The notes below the pieces were generated by a model. That model was given only the letters and a program-made list of their open reading frames with translations, made no database searches and was not told the DNA's origin. Positions 44,170 through 53,864 of a stretch of DNA of 64,000 nt are shown one piece after another (within the stretch, counting starts at the first letter, position 1; every line of letters starts with the position of its first letter). The DNA comes from Beijerinckiaceae bacterium (lineage in GTDB: Bacteria > Pseudomonadota > Alphaproteobacteria > Rhizobiales > Beijerinckiaceae). The stretch lies in contig CP024846.1 in assembly GCA_004564215.1 (NCBI GenBank), positions 1,550,001 to 1,614,000 of the forward strand. The letters are read 5' to 3'. Both the position numbers and the translations under genes were made by a program.

Positions 44170-47100
44170 CAAGCACAACACCTCACCGATCGAAGGGCGA
44201 GCCCTGGTATTGGGGAACCGGCAGTGAGGTCCTTGACCGATTAGGTGCTCGCGCAACCGGGTTGACAAGCTCAGCTGCACGGAAACTCCTTGCCGAGCAC
44301 GGACCGAACACGCTGAAAGAGGCCAAGCCCATCAGCCCCTGGGCGATCTTCTTCGCCCAATTCAACAGCGTCGTCATCTGGATCTTGATTGGAGCCGGCA
44401 TCGTTTCCGGCCTTCTTGGCGAGGCAATCGACGCCTTCGCCATTCTTGCCATTGTTGTCCTGAACGCCGTGGTTGGCTTCCATCAGGAGTTCAGCGCCGA
44501 AAAATCGGTGGCAGCCTTGAAGCAAATGACGGCGCCGCAGGCGAAGGTCTGGCGAGACGGCGCCGTATCGCTCGTCGCTGCCAGGGAAATAGTCGTCGGA
44601 GACATCCTCGAACTTGAATCCGGGGATGTCGTTGCGGCCGATGCCCGCCTGTTGAGCGCCTCCTCGCTCAGCTGCGTGGAAGCCGCATTGACCGGAGAGT
44701 CGGAGCCCGTCGACAAGATCGCCGAAGCATTAAACCAGGACAATCTCCCGCTCGCCGAGCGCGAGAACATGATCTTCATGGGCACCAGTGTCGCGACGGG
44801 ATCCGGCCGCGCGGTTGTGATCGCGACAGGGATGCAGACTGAAATCGGCGGCATCGCGGCTCTCATCGCCGAGGCCGACGAGGACAAGGGAACCCCGCTC
44901 CAGCAAAAGTTCGAAAGTTTCGGTCGTGTCCTGCTTTGGGCCACGCTAGCCGTCGTCATCTTGTTGTTCGGGCTCGGTTTGGTGCGCGGAACGAAGCCGT
45001 TCGATCTGTTCTTGACGTCGGTCAGTCTTGCCGTTGCGGCGCTCCCGGAAGGACTGCCTGCGGTCGTCACCGCGGCGCTCTCCATTGGCGTCCTTCGGAT
45101 GTCCAGACGGCGCGCCTTGGTGAGACGGCTGGCTTCCGTCGAAACGCTGGGTTCAACCAGCGTCATTTGCACCGACAAGACGGGAACCCTCACGGTCGGC
45201 CAAATGACCGTCCGTGCCTTGTTCATCGCCGGCTACAGCTACGAAGTGACCGGCGAAGGATATGGTCCTGAAGGCGAGACCCGTTTCGAAGGGAAGATGA
45301 CCGACGAGCGCCATGCAAGCCCCTTGCGGCAGATGGCCGAAGTCCTCATCGGCTGCAACAACGCGCATCTCGAATGGGACAATGGCGCCTGGAGGGTCAT
45401 CGGCGATCCAACGGAAGGCGCTCTCCTTGCCGCCGGACATAAGGCCGGCGTCCGCAGGGACGAGCTCGAACGCGATATGCCGAAGCACCACGAGATCCCG
45501 TTCGACTCCGAACGCAAGCGCCACTCTGTCGTGCGGGTCTTGCCTGACGGACGCCAGCGCGCCTTTATCAATGGCGCTCCCGAACTCCTGCTGGCCCGCT
45601 GCGCCTATATTCTTGGCGATGACGGCGTCCGCCCGATGACCGAGGCAGATCGGGACGAAGTCGCCGAGAAAAACACTGAATTGGCCGGCAAGGCTTTGCG
45701 GGTGCTCGGTTCGGCGTTCCGCGACTTCGATCCGCAACCTACTCATATTCTTACGGCCGAGACGGTCGAGCGCGACCTCGTTTTCGTCGGGCTTGCCGGA
45801 CTCTATGACCCTCCCCGGCCGGAGGCGAAGGACGCGGTGGCTCGATGTCGCGCGGCCGGCATTCGGGTGGTGATGATTACCGGTGACCACCCGCGCACCG
45901 CGCTGGCGATCGCCCGCGAACTTGGTATCGACAGTGGCGGAGAGGCATTGACCGGCACCGACCTCGATGGGCTGACCGACGCAAATCTCCGCGACCTTGC
46001 CTCCAGAATTTCTGTCTATGCGCGGGTGAGCGCCGTGCACAAGCTGCGCATCGTTCGCGCCTGGCAGGCCAACAACGCCGTGGTTGCGATGACTGGCGAC
46101 GGTGTGAACGATGCCCCGGCCATCAAGGGCGCCGACGTCGGGATCGCAATGGGTCTCAGCGGTACGGAAGTGTCCAAGCAGGCCTCCGACATCATCATTA
46201 CCGACGATAATTTTGCGACCATCGTTGCCGCCGTGGAAGAAGGCCGCGGGGTCTACGAGAACATCCGAAAGACGATCCACTATTTGTTGTCCGGGAACAG
46301 CGGGGAGCTGTTGCTCATGACAATCTGCGTCGTCATCGGTCTGCCCGCGCCATTGCTTCCTATCCATTTGCTGTGGATCAATCTCGTCACCGATGGGCTT
46401 CCGGCACTCTGCCTCGCGGCCGATCGAATCGATCCCGCAGTGATGAAACAGCGCCCCCGTCCTCGAGAGGAGAATATCGTCGATCGCCGCTTTCTCGGGA
46501 TGATGGTGCTGACCGGGGTGCTGACTGCCGGCGTGTCATTCGGATCCTACGCTTACGGCCTAAGGTTTGAGACGGTCGACACGGCGCGCACCTACGCCTT
46601 CGCCGCGCTCGTCTTTGCCGAACTCCTCCGCGCGTTCGGCGCGCGGAGCGACACTCGTTCCATTTGGCGCATGAACATTGGTACAAATCTCACCTTGCTT
46701 GCCGTCGTCGGTCTGTCGATTTCCATCCAGGTTTGGAGCCAACATAATGATCTGCTCGCGGCATTTTTCAAAACAACGCGCGTGCCTTTCCGGGACTGCC
46801 TCATCATCCTTGCTGTTTCCGCCACACCTTTGATTATTCTCGAAATCCTCAAATTGGTTTCGGGTCGCGCCGCTGGCGGCCAACAAGAAATGCCCTCCAT
46901 TGAGGGAGGCACCAAGACAAGCCAGTTCCCAACTGCGCTAGCTCTCCAAAGCACCCGCACGCGCGGCTCAGGGTGGCGCACGGCGGTTGTGACATTTATC
47001 GTCGTTATGCTCGCGTTCGGGGGCGGCTGGATCCTGTCCTCGCTGTATCGGGACACACCAATCCAGTACCGCACCCAGTCACTCGAACGCGGCGCACTCG

Positions 47101-48107
47101 TCCGCAGCGTGGACGCGAACGGCGTTCTGGTGGCCGCCGCGACGGTCCCGGTCAGCGCCCGCAGGACAGGCACGATCCAGTCGCTTTCCTGCGACGTCAC
47201 TATGCAAGTGAAGGCTGGCCAGCTCTGCGGGAAACTCGATCCGCGTGCCCTTCAGGACGCCCTCGATCGGGCCAAGGCGGAACTCTCGGCGGCAAAAGCC
47301 ACGCTCGCGACGGACACGGTCGCTCTCGACGCCGCGAAGGCCGCCGTCGCGCGCGACGAGAAGCTGCCAAAGCGGCGGGCCCACAAGGCACTCGCTCAAT
47401 CGCGCGAGGCTTTGACGCGAGCCCAGTCGCAGGTGAAGCGTGACGCGGCGGCGCTCGCCGCGCGTCAGGCCGCGCTCCGTGCCGCCGAGATCGCTCTGGG
47501 TTCGACCGATCTTGTTTCACCGATCGAGGGAACCATCGTCTCGCGCAGCGTCGAAGTCGGCCAGAAAGCGACCCCCTCGGATCGGCTGTTTCTGGTTGCG
47601 GATCTGTCAACTCTGCAGCTCATGGCCAAGGTCAACGAGAAGGACATCGGCGCGCTCAAGCCCGGCCAGACAGCGCGTTTTACCGTCGAGGGGTTTGCGG
47701 ACCGCGGCTTTGCCGGAGAAGTGACCCAGATTGATCCTGCGCCGCCGACATCCGAACCCGCCGCCGATTATAATGTCGCGATCCATGCGCCCAACCCCGA
47801 ACTTTTGCTGAAACCCGGCATGACGGCAAGGATCGAGATCGAGCTTGCGCGGCGCGAAGATGTTTTCCATGTGCCCCATCAGGCGCTGCGCTATGCGCTG
47901 CTATCGGCGGCCGAAAGCGGCGCCGGCGCGCCCAAGGAAGGCTGGTCGCCGCTGTTGATCCTGCGCGCCGGAAAGCCGATGGCGATCCTGGTCAAGCCGG
48001 GTCTCGACGATGGAACCGCGACGGAAATCATCGCGGGCGATCTCCGCCCGGGCGATGAGCTGATCCTCGGCGAAAGCAAGGACGTTCCAGGCGAGCAACA
48101 GCCTTGA
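44166..48107 (+). CDS. Fusion: Ca2+-type P-type ATPase plus HlyD/MacA-like periplasmic adaptor
   Basis: 1,313 residues in one frame. Start taken as TTG at 44166, overlapping the upstream stop. Residues 1 to about 905 are a P2A-type ATPase: TGES actuator motif (LTGESEPVD), phosphorylated D337 in CTDKTGTLT, and TGDGVNDAPA. The SERCA calcium ligands are all in place: E295 in PEGLP (M4), N711 and E714 in GNSGE (M5), N739, T742 and D743 in NLVTDG (M6). After a polar linker, a further membrane helix near 935-955 leads to an adaptor with LERGALVRSVDANGVLVAAATVPVSARRTG, a coiled-coil hairpin (AKAELSAAKATLATDTVALDAAK) and a lipoyl/barrel region ending in VKPGLDDGTATEIIAGDLRPGDELI. A typical ATPase ends after the tenth helix. 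Fusion to an adaptor is odd. Confidence 0.88.
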   Translation: MTSTTPHRSKGEPWYWGTGSEVLDRLGARATGLTSSAARKLLAEHGPNTLKEAKPISPWAIFFAQFNSVVIWILIGAGIVSGLLGEAIDAFAILAIVVLNAVVGFHQEFSAEKSVAALKQMTAPQAKVWRDGAVSLVAAREIVVGDILELESGDVVAADARLLSASSLSCVEAALTGESEPVDKIAEALNQDNLPLAERENMIFMGTSVATGSGRAVVIATGMQTEIGGIAALIAEADEDKGTPLQQKFESFGRVLLWATLAVVILLFGLGLVRGTKPFDLFLTSVSLAVAALPEGLPAVVTAALSIGVLRMSRRRALVRRLASVETLGSTSVICTDKTGTLTVGQMTVRALFIAGYSYEVTGEGYGPEGETRFEGKMTDERHASPLRQMAEVLIGCNNAHLEWDNGAWRVIGDPTEGALLAAGHKAGVRRDELERDMPKHHEIPFDSERKRHSVVRVLPDGRQRAFINGAPELLLARCAYILGDDGVRPMTEADRDEVAEKNTELAGKALRVLGSAFRDFDPQPTHILTAETVERDLVFVGLAGLYDPPRPEAKDAVARCRAAGIRVVMITGDHPRTALAIARELGIDSGGEALTGTDLDGLTDANLRDLASRISVYARVSAVHKLRIVRAWQANNAVVAMTGDGVNDAPAIKGADVGIAMGLSGTEVSKQASDIIITDDNFATIVAAVEEGRGVYENIRKTIHYLLSGNSGELLLMTICVVIGLPAPLLPIHLLWINLVTDGLPALCLAADRIDPAVMKQRPRPREENIVDRRFLGMMVLTGVLTAGVSFGSYAYGLRFETVDTARTYAFAALVFAELLRAFGARSDTRSIWRMNIGTNLTLLAVVGLSISIQVWSQHNDLLAAFFKTTRVPFRDCLIILAVSATPLIILEILKLVSGRAAGGQQEMPSIEGGTKTSQFPTALALQSTRTRGSGWRTAVVTFIVVMLAFGGGWILSSLYRDTPIQYRTQSLERGALVRSVDANGVLVAAATVPVSARRTGTIQSLSCDVTMQVKAGQLCGKLDPRALQDALDRAKAELSAAKATLATDTVALDAAKAAVARDEKLPKRRAHKALAQSREALTRAQSQVKRDAAALAARQAALRAAEIALGSTDLVSPIEGTIVSRSVEVGQKATPSDRLFLVADLSTLQLMAKVNEKDIGALKPGQTARFTVEGFADRGFAGEVTQIDPAPPTSEPAADYNVAIHAPNPELLLKPGMTARIEIELARREDVFHVPHQALRYALLSAAESGAGAPKEGWSPLLILRAGKPMAILVKPGLDDGTATEIIAGDLRPGDELILGESKDVPGEQQP

Positions 48108-48171
48108 AGGGGTGTGGTGGGTGTAACCTGCCTCGGTGGGGCAGCGTCGAACGCAGACTTGGATTTTATCT

Positions 48172-49395
48172 TCAGGCATCGACATGCTTGAAGACGATGC
48201 TGGCGTTGGTTCCGCCGAAGCCGAACGAGTTCGACAGGACGGTCCGCAGGTTCATGTCGTCGCGGCGCTTGCGGACGATGTCCATGTCGGCGAAGGCGGG
48301 ATCGAGCTCCTCGATATTGGCGCTCTCGCAGATGAAGCCGCTTTGCATCATCAACAGGCAATAGATCGCTTCCTGCACGCCGGTCGCGCCAAGCGAATGG
48401 CCGGTCAGCGATTTGGTCGCCGAAATCGGCGGCGAGTTTTCGCCCGCCCCAAACACCGTCCGGATCGCCTCGATCTCCTTCAGATCGCCGATCCCCGTCG
48501 AGGTCGCATGCGGATTGATGTAATCGATCGGCGTCGTGACGTTGGCCAGCGCCATCCGCATGCAGCGCACCGCGCCCTCCCCCGACGGCGCCACCATGTC
48601 GTAGCCATCCGAGCTCAGGCCATAGCCGACGATCTCGGCATAAATCTTCGCGCCGCGCGCGCGGGCGTGCTCATAATCCTCCAGCACCAGAACCCCGGCG
48701 CCGCCGGCGATCACGAAGCCGTCGCGGTCCTTGTCGTAGGCGCGCGAGGCGACGGCCGGACGATCGTTGAAGGACGACGACATCGCCCCCATCGCGTCGA
48801 ACAGGACCGACATGGTCCAATCGAGTTCCTCGCAGCCGCCCGCGAACATGATGTCCTGCTTGCCATATTGGATCATTTCATAGGCGTTGCCGATGCAATG
48901 ATTGGAGGTCGCGCAGGCCGACGAGATCGAATAATTGACGCCCTTGATCTTGAACCAGGTGGCGAGCGTCGCCGAGGCCGTCGAGGACATCGCCTTGGGC
49001 ACCGCGAAGGGACCGATCTTCTTGGCCCCCTTGCTGCGCGCGGTGTCGGCCGCCTCGACAAGGGTCCGCGTCGAAGGCCCGCCCGAGCCCATGATGATGC
49101 CGGTGCGCTCATCGGAGATTTCGGCCGGCGTCAGCCCGGCGTCCAGGATCGCCTGATCCATCGCGACATGGTTCCAGGCGGTGCCGCCGGCATGAAACCG
49201 CATGGCGCGCCGATCGATCATGCTTTCCGGATTGAGCGTCGGCGCCCCATGGACCTGGCTGCGAAACCCAAGCTCGACATATTTCTCGGCCTTCACAATC
49301 CCCGACTTCGCCTCCCGCAACGAGGCCAGCACCTCTTGGCTATTGTTCCCAATCGCCGACACAATCCCCATCCCGGTGACGACAACCCGTCTCAT
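48172..49395 (-). CDS. fabB: Beta-ketoacyl-ACP synthase I-like (FabB)
   Basis: 407 residues, condensing enzyme with intact Cys-His-His triad: [18 protein letters not shown] and [12 protein letters not shown]. The start [22 protein letters not shown] and the closing [15 protein letters not shown] are classic. FabB-type enzymes elongate unsaturated intermediates with malonyl-ACP. It is not next to fabA here; its neighbours are an EmrAB exporter and a second ketosynthase cluster. A 463-codon antisense frame across it is an artefact of its strong GC3 bias. Confidence 0.95.
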   Translation of the reverse strand: MRRVVVTGMGIVSAIGNNSQEVLASLREAKSGIVKAEKYVELGFRSQVHGAPTLNPESMIDRRAMRFHAGGTAWNHVAMDQAILDAGLTPAEISDERTGIIMGSGGPSTRTLVEAADTARSKGAKKIGPFAVPKAMSSTASATLATWFKIKGVNYSISSACATSNHCIGNAYEMIQYGKQDIMFAGGCEELDWTMSVLFDAMGAMSSSFNDRPAVASRAYDKDRDGFVIAGGAGVLVLEDYEHARARGAKIYAEIVGYGLSSDGYDMVAPSGEGAVRCMRMALANVTTPIDYINPHATSTGIGDLKEIEAIRTVFGAGENSPPISATKSLTGHSLGATGVQEAIYCLLMMQSGFICESANIEELDPAFADMDIVRKRRDDMNLRTVLSNSFGFGGTNASIVFKHVDA

Positions 49396-49435
49396 ACCTC
49401 AAACTCCCAAACTCTTCGCGGAACCGATGACGATT

Positions 49436-51034
49436 TCAGTGGGCGCCCGTTGGCGGGGCCCGGCTCGGCGCCACCTTTCGCATCAGGGGAACCATCGCCG
49501 CCGCAACCAAGAAACAAAAGGCGATGATGAGAAATGCATCGGCGTAGGTCTGGACCTGGGCTTCGCGCCAGGTCAAGAGCCAAAGCCGCTTCACCGCCGC
49601 CGCCTGCGCATGGAAGGCATCTCCATTGAAGGCGAGAGCATTTCTCTGACTCGTCCCTTGCAGCATTTTCGCCATCGCCATGTTGGTACCGCGGAGATGT
49701 TCTGCAAGGCGCAGGAAATGCAGATTGGTCCGATCGTTCAGAATTGTGCTGCAACCCGCGATCCCAATTGCGCCGCCGAGATTACGCATCAGGTTGAATA
49801 GGCCTGACCCTAGCTTCAACCTCGACGGCGGCAATCCACCAAGCGTCAATGTTACCGTAGGCGCGATTGCAAATTGTTGTGCGAATCCACGGAGCGCCTG
49901 AGGCAACAGCAGTTCACGCCAGCCCCAATCATGGGTGATCGGCGTGAACAGCCACATTCCAAGCCCGAAGCAGGCGAGGCCGAACATCATTAACCACCGC
50001 AGATCGAAAAATTTGGTGGCGATAGCGTAAACCGGAATAGCGCAGAGCTGAGCCAGACCGGTTGAGAATATTGCAAAGCCAATTTGGAGCGCATCGAATC
50101 CCCTGATCCGGGCAAGGAAAAGAGGCGTAAGGTAGACAGTCGAAAACAGGCCGATGCCGGTGACAAAGGAAAAGAAGCAGCCGAGCGAAAAATTGCGGCT
50201 GCCGAGCGCGTGCAGATCGACGACAGGATTGGGCGCAGTCAAGCCGCGCCAGAGAAAGCCTAATCCGCTCAAAGCCGAAATGACTGTGCAAATGCGGATC
50301 GATTCATCGCCGAACCAATCCCAGCGGGGGCCTTCTTCCAGCACATATTCAAGGCAGCCCAGAAATGCGGCCATCATGACTATGCCTGGATAATCGACGC
50401 GCTTCAGCAAAGACAGATCAGGTTTGTCTATCCGCACAAGGAGCGGCACGACGATCGCGATAAAGGTGCCGGGAATGAGGTTGATAAAGAACAGCCAGCG
50501 CCAGGAATATTGGTCGGTGATCAAACCGCCGATCGTCGGGCCCAAGGTCGGCGCAAGCGAGGCTAGGGCGCCGATTGTCGCCGCCGCGATAACGACGCGC
50601 TGCCCTTCAAAAAAAGCGAAGGCGGTCGTAAACACGGTCGGGATCATCGAACCGCCGAGAAATCCTTGCAGCGCGCGGAAAATGATCATGCTCTCCAGAT
50701 CCCACGCCCATCCGCAGAGCAGACTGGTCAGCGTGAAACCTGCGGCCGAAGCCGCAAACAGCCAACGCGTGGACATGACTCGGGCCAGAAAACCAGAAAG
50801 CGGAATGACAATGATCTCAGCGATGAGATAGCTCGTTTGAACCCACGAGACCTCGTCTGGACCAGCTGACAGGCCGCCGGCTATTTCCTTTAACGACGAA
50901 CTCACGATTTGAACATCGAGCAAGGCGATAAAGAAGCCAACGCACATCACCGCGAAGGCGAAGACTTTCGAGGCCTCGGAAAGCGCGGGCAGCCCTGGAG
51001 CCGGCCCGGCGTCCATCGTCGCGTTGACGTTCAT
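49436..51034 (-). CDS. emrB: DHA2-family MFS exporter (EmrB-like)
   Basis: 532 residues, about 14 membrane helices, beginning FAVMCVGFFIALLDVQIVSSSLKEI and with the helix-4/5 loop QTSYLIAEIIVIPLSGFLARVMSTRWLF. The drug:H+ antiporter DHA2 group pumps hydrophobic compounds with an EmrA adaptor, as encoded just upstream (ATGA overlap 51031-51034). A ribosome binding site GGAGGAG precedes the ATG by 8 bp. Substrate unknown; export of the neighbouring cluster's product is an inference. Confidence 0.93.
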   Translation of the reverse strand: MNVNATMDAGPAPGLPALSEASKVFAFAVMCVGFFIALLDVQIVSSSLKEIAGGLSAGPDEVSWVQTSYLIAEIIVIPLSGFLARVMSTRWLFAASAAGFTLTSLLCGWAWDLESMIIFRALQGFLGGSMIPTVFTTAFAFFEGQRVVIAAATIGALASLAPTLGPTIGGLITDQYSWRWLFFINLIPGTFIAIVVPLLVRIDKPDLSLLKRVDYPGIVMMAAFLGCLEYVLEEGPRWDWFGDESIRICTVISALSGLGFLWRGLTAPNPVVDLHALGSRNFSLGCFFSFVTGIGLFSTVYLTPLFLARIRGFDALQIGFAIFSTGLAQLCAIPVYAIATKFFDLRWLMMFGLACFGLGMWLFTPITHDWGWRELLLPQALRGFAQQFAIAPTVTLTLGGLPPSRLKLGSGLFNLMRNLGGAIGIAGCSTILNDRTNLHFLRLAEHLRGTNMAMAKMLQGTSQRNALAFNGDAFHAQAAAVKRLWLLTWREAQVQTYADAFLIIAFCFLVAAAMVPLMRKVAPSRAPPTGAH

Positions 51035-52158
51035 TTCCGCGACTCCTCCGGGGCACGAAGGTCGACCTTCGCGGTCACGGAAAGGCCAGGTCGCAAGCGC
51101 CCCAGCACGGATCCTTCTCCGTCGAGCCTGATCCGCACGGGCACGCGCTGGACAATCTTGGTGAAGTTGCCGGTCGCGTTTTCCGGCGGCAGAATGCTGA
51201 ATTGGGCGCCGGTGGCCGGAGCCAGGCTTTCGACATGGCCCACGAATGTCTCATCCGGCAATATGTCGGCAAACACCCTGACTTTTTGTCCGGGGTTCAT
51301 CTGGGCGATCTGGCTTTCCTTGAAATTTGCGTCGACCCAAAGGCCCTGCGCCGGGACAATCGCCAGGAGCTGCGTGCCCGTAGCCGCGTAGCCGCCGACC
51401 CGGCCGCTTCGATTGCCGACGAAGCCATCGATCGGCGCCCGTAGCTCGGTAAAACCAAGATTCAAACGGGCAAGGTCACGCTCGGCAATCGCTTGCTGGC
51501 GGGCCGCCATGACTTGGTTCTTTTGCGCGTCGAGGACCGCGATTTGGCGCAATGAGGCTTGCAGCGCGGCATGCGCCTTCGCCTCACCCGCCAGCGCTTT
51601 CTTGGCTTCCGCATCGGCTTTTTCAAAGTTCTGGAGAGAGCCGGCGGCGGCGGCGGCCAGCGCTCGGTACCGCGTTTGATCGCTTCGCGCGCGAACCGCT
51701 TCTGCCGCCATCGCGTCGATGTCGGCGCGCGCCTGGCTAATCAAGGATTCCTGAAGCGAGCGCATGGCTTCGATGTTGACCAAGGCGGCTTCCTGCGCAC
51801 CGACCGCCGCCTCGGCCTTCGCGACGGCGGCCCGATAATCGCGATCATCCAGCCTGACCAGGAGATCGCCCGCGCGCACGAATTGATTGTCGGTTACGGG
51901 GATTTGCGCGATCAGCCCGGACACTTTGGCCGCGATCGTCGTGACCTCGGCGCCAACGTAAGCATCATCGGTGCTCTCGATAAAACGGCCGACCTTCCAC
52001 CAGTCATAGCCGTACCAGCCGACGATCATCGCAACCAATACCAAACCAGCCAGGAACGCGGCTCGGTGGCGCAGCTTCGGCTTTGTCACCGGCTCGGCCT
52101 TGACCCTCGCGACGTCCGGGCCGGCTTCCACGAGGCGGTCGAGAAGATCGCTGCTCAC
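51031..52158 (-). CDS. emrA: EmrA-like HlyD-family membrane fusion protein
   Basis: 375 residues starting with GTG at 52158 (GGGAG 7 bp upstream); the open frame extends 64 codons further, through operator-like sequence. A membrane anchor (AAFLAGLVLVAMIVGWYGYDWW) leads to FIESTDDAYVGAEVTTIAAKVSGLI, the EmrA lipoyl domain. Long coiled coils follow around LVNIEAMRSLQESL, and then APIDGFVGNRSGRVGGYAATGTQL. It joins EmrB to an outer-membrane channel, which is not encoded nearby. Confidence 0.92.
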   Translation of the reverse strand: MSSDLLDRLVEAGPDVARVKAEPVTKPKLRHRAAFLAGLVLVAMIVGWYGYDWWKVGRFIESTDDAYVGAEVTTIAAKVSGLIAQIPVTDNQFVRAGDLLVRLDDRDYRAAVAKAEAAVGAQEAALVNIEAMRSLQESLISQARADIDAMAAEAVRARSDQTRYRALAAAAAGSLQNFEKADAEAKKALAGEAKAHAALQASLRQIAVLDAQKNQVMAARQQAIAERDLARLNLGFTELRAPIDGFVGNRSGRVGGYAATGTQLLAIVPAQGLWVDANFKESQIAQMNPGQKVRVFADILPDETFVGHVESLAPATGAQFSILPPENATGNFTKIVQRVPVRIRLDGEGSVLGRLRPGLSVTAKVDLRAPEESRK

Positions 52159-52280
52159 GGCATACTCCCAGGCGGCAACACATCTTGGCGCCTCGCCGAG
52201 GCTATGGGGGACTTTTTGCCGCCGCGTCCCAGCGATCAGTCTTAGCTGACGCACCTCTATCACAGGCCGGTACTGTAGAC

Positions 52281-52305
52281 TTGTAACTATCAATATGCAA
52301 GTTAC
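52281..52305 (-). promoter_or_regulatory. Candidate HxlR operator upstream of emrA
   Basis: TTGTAAC (52281-52287) and GCAAGTTAC (52297-52305) form an interrupted dyad with GTAAC/GTTAC arms 13 bp apart. The same half-sites recur at 52960-52991 upstream of the hxlR-type gene. Distance to the emrA start is about 120 bp. Confidence 0.45.
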
Positions 52306-52428
52306 TGCGCACGTGCGCCCGCATTCAGGCATCGCCTGCCGGGCGATCAAACCCCATGAATTGGTCGCGATTGGGACGGCTCGCCAAGCGCACCGTTAGC
52401 AGGGATCCGGCTTTGGGCTTGGCGCGCC

Positions 52429-52950
52429 TTAGACGCTGGTGCGCTTTTGAGACCGTTCGGGACGCAAAGCCTTCACCGTCTCCAGCCTTCGGTGCATTTC
52501 GGCGGAAGCCGCCACCCCCGGCAGCAGAACAATATTGGAAAGCGAGACCGGATTGCCCTGATCATTGACCACGATCGGCTCGAAAGTCGCGAGGGAGTCG
52601 CGGTCTGCCAGTTGCAATGAGACGCCGCGAGACGCAAGGTGCTTATTGGCCCACCCCAAAAGGGCCACAAGCACCGGGAAAAAATCCCGGCTCTTCTGGG
52701 TCAGCAGATACTCGTGGCGGGGCGGGCGTTTCGAATAGAGCCGCGTTTTTAGCATGCCATTGGCGGTCAAATGTTTGAGCCGCCGCGTCAGCATATTGGG
52801 CGCTATGCCTAGGCTTTTCTCGAACTCGTCGAATTTCGTAAGGCCCTGAAAGGCGTCGCGCAAAATAAGAATGCTCCACCATTCGCCCACGCATTCGAGC
52901 GAGCGGGCGACAGGGCATTCCATTGCGCCAAAATTGGTTCGACGGGTCAT
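52429..52950 (-). CDS. HxlR-family transcriptional regulator
   Basis: 173 residues from the ATG at 52948-52950. The HxlR pattern is clear: CPVARSLECVGEWWSILILRDAFQGLTKFDEFEKSLGIAPNMLTRRLKHLTANGML and LYSKRPPRHEYLLTQKSRDFFPVLVALLGWANKHL. The first cysteine (residue 12 approximately) is at the position that senses electrophiles in HypR/QorR-like members. It lies upstream of emrAB on the same strand and both promoters share similar half-sites, so it probably controls itself and the pump. Confidence 0.9.
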   Translation of the reverse strand: MTRRTNFGAMECPVARSLECVGEWWSILILRDAFQGLTKFDEFEKSLGIAPNMLTRRLKHLTANGMLKTRLYSKRPPRHEYLLTQKSRDFFPVLVALLGWANKHLASRGVSLQLADRDSLATFEPIVVNDQGNPVSLSNIVLLPGVAASAEMHRRLETVKALRPERSQKRTSV

Positions 52951-52959
52951 GGACAAGCA

Positions 52960-52991
52960 TTGTAACACATTGCTTTTACTGTGCAAGCTAC
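52960..52991 (-). promoter_or_regulatory. Candidate HxlR autoregulatory site
   Basis: TTGTAAC (52960-52966) and GCAAGCTAC (52983-52991) repeat the half-sites seen upstream of emrA, but with a spacer 7 bp longer. The site begins 9 bp upstream of the regulator's start codon. Confidence 0.4.
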
Positions 52992-53066
52992 TTATCGCGC
53001 GGGGGGGCCAAGAGGCCCGAGCTTGCAGGCCGCAATTTTTCGCCGAGAGGGGACCCGGCCTCGTCT

Positions 53067-53864
53067 TCACTTTTTGGCCATGAGACCCATTTCTACGATA
53101 AGGCCGGGGACATCGTCGAGCCAGATGGTAATTTCGACGATGCCGTAGAGCGTGTTCAAATTATGGATCATGTCCTTGCCGCGAACGCTGTAGCCGAAGC
53201 GCGGGAGAAGGCCGGTCAGCGGAGCATGGAGCAGCGTAGGCGAAATCATGACCGTGTGGGTGGCGTGGACGACCAAGAAATTCGCGTTGCTTGCGTCTTC
53301 GGGATCCGCAATGCGCGATAAATAGTCTTTGATCTCGGCGGCAAACACATTTTGAGAATTGCGCTTCACATACAGATAAAAAATCAGGGCGTCCAAAAAC
53401 ACCCAGAGCCGCGATATGTACGGATAATGGTCCTGGAATTCCAAAACCTTTTCGGCAATTTCATCGGCGGGAACGCGGACCAGCGTGCCCCTTTCATCGG
53501 GGAGGCAACGATCAAAATTCTCACGCGAATATAAACCCTTTATGAATTTCAGATCCCCACGCTCGTTCGACAGAGTGAATGTCGACTTGCCTTGCGTTTT
53601 GCCGACGTCGAGGGTCGTTCGGGACGGCGCACTCAGAGGAACCGGATTCAGCAAGGATGCGGTCCAGCGGGCGCCATCTGGATAATCCTTTGCGGCGACC
53701 TCTTCCATCGTCGCCTTGAGCGGCAGCATCGCCAGCATGCCGTGAACGACGACTTCCTTTAGACCGAGTCTTGCCGCCGCCGCCGCCTCGAAATGGATCG
53801 GATTGTAATCGCCGGAAAAAGCCGCCCATTTTTCCAGATCCGCAGCACCAAACTGAATGTTCAT
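53067..53864 (-). CDS. MaoC-like dehydratase domain protein
   Basis: 265 residues. The hot-dog hydratase motif is FSGDYNPIHFEAAAAARLGL with VVVHGMLAM following, the Asp and His of the R-specific hydratase/dehydratase active site. The protein has a second half of about 150 residues (from roughly FDRCLPDERG) with no recognised motif, ending VEITIWLDDVPGLIVEMGLMAKK. Likely the 3-hydroxyacyl-ACP dehydratase of the cluster. Its ATG immediately follows the TGA of the ketosynthase gene, with no gap. Confidence 0.8.
   Translation of the reverse strand: MNIQFGAADLEKWAAFSGDYNPIHFEAAAAARLGLKEVVVHGMLAMLPLKATMEEVAAKDYPDGARWTASLLNPVPLSAPSRTTLDVGKTQGKSTFTLSNERGDLKFIKGLYSRENFDRCLPDERGTLVRVPADEIAEKVLEFQDHYPYISRLWVFLDALIFYLYVKRNSQNVFAAEIKDYLSRIADPEDASNANFLVVHATHTVMISPTLLHAPLTGLLPRFGYSVRGKDMIHNLNTLYGIVEITIWLDDVPGLIVEMGLMAKK

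Noticed and set aside
48136..49527. 463-codon antisense frame over fabB
   Set aside because: Arg/His/Gly-rich composition without any domain; fabB on the other strand is unambiguous.
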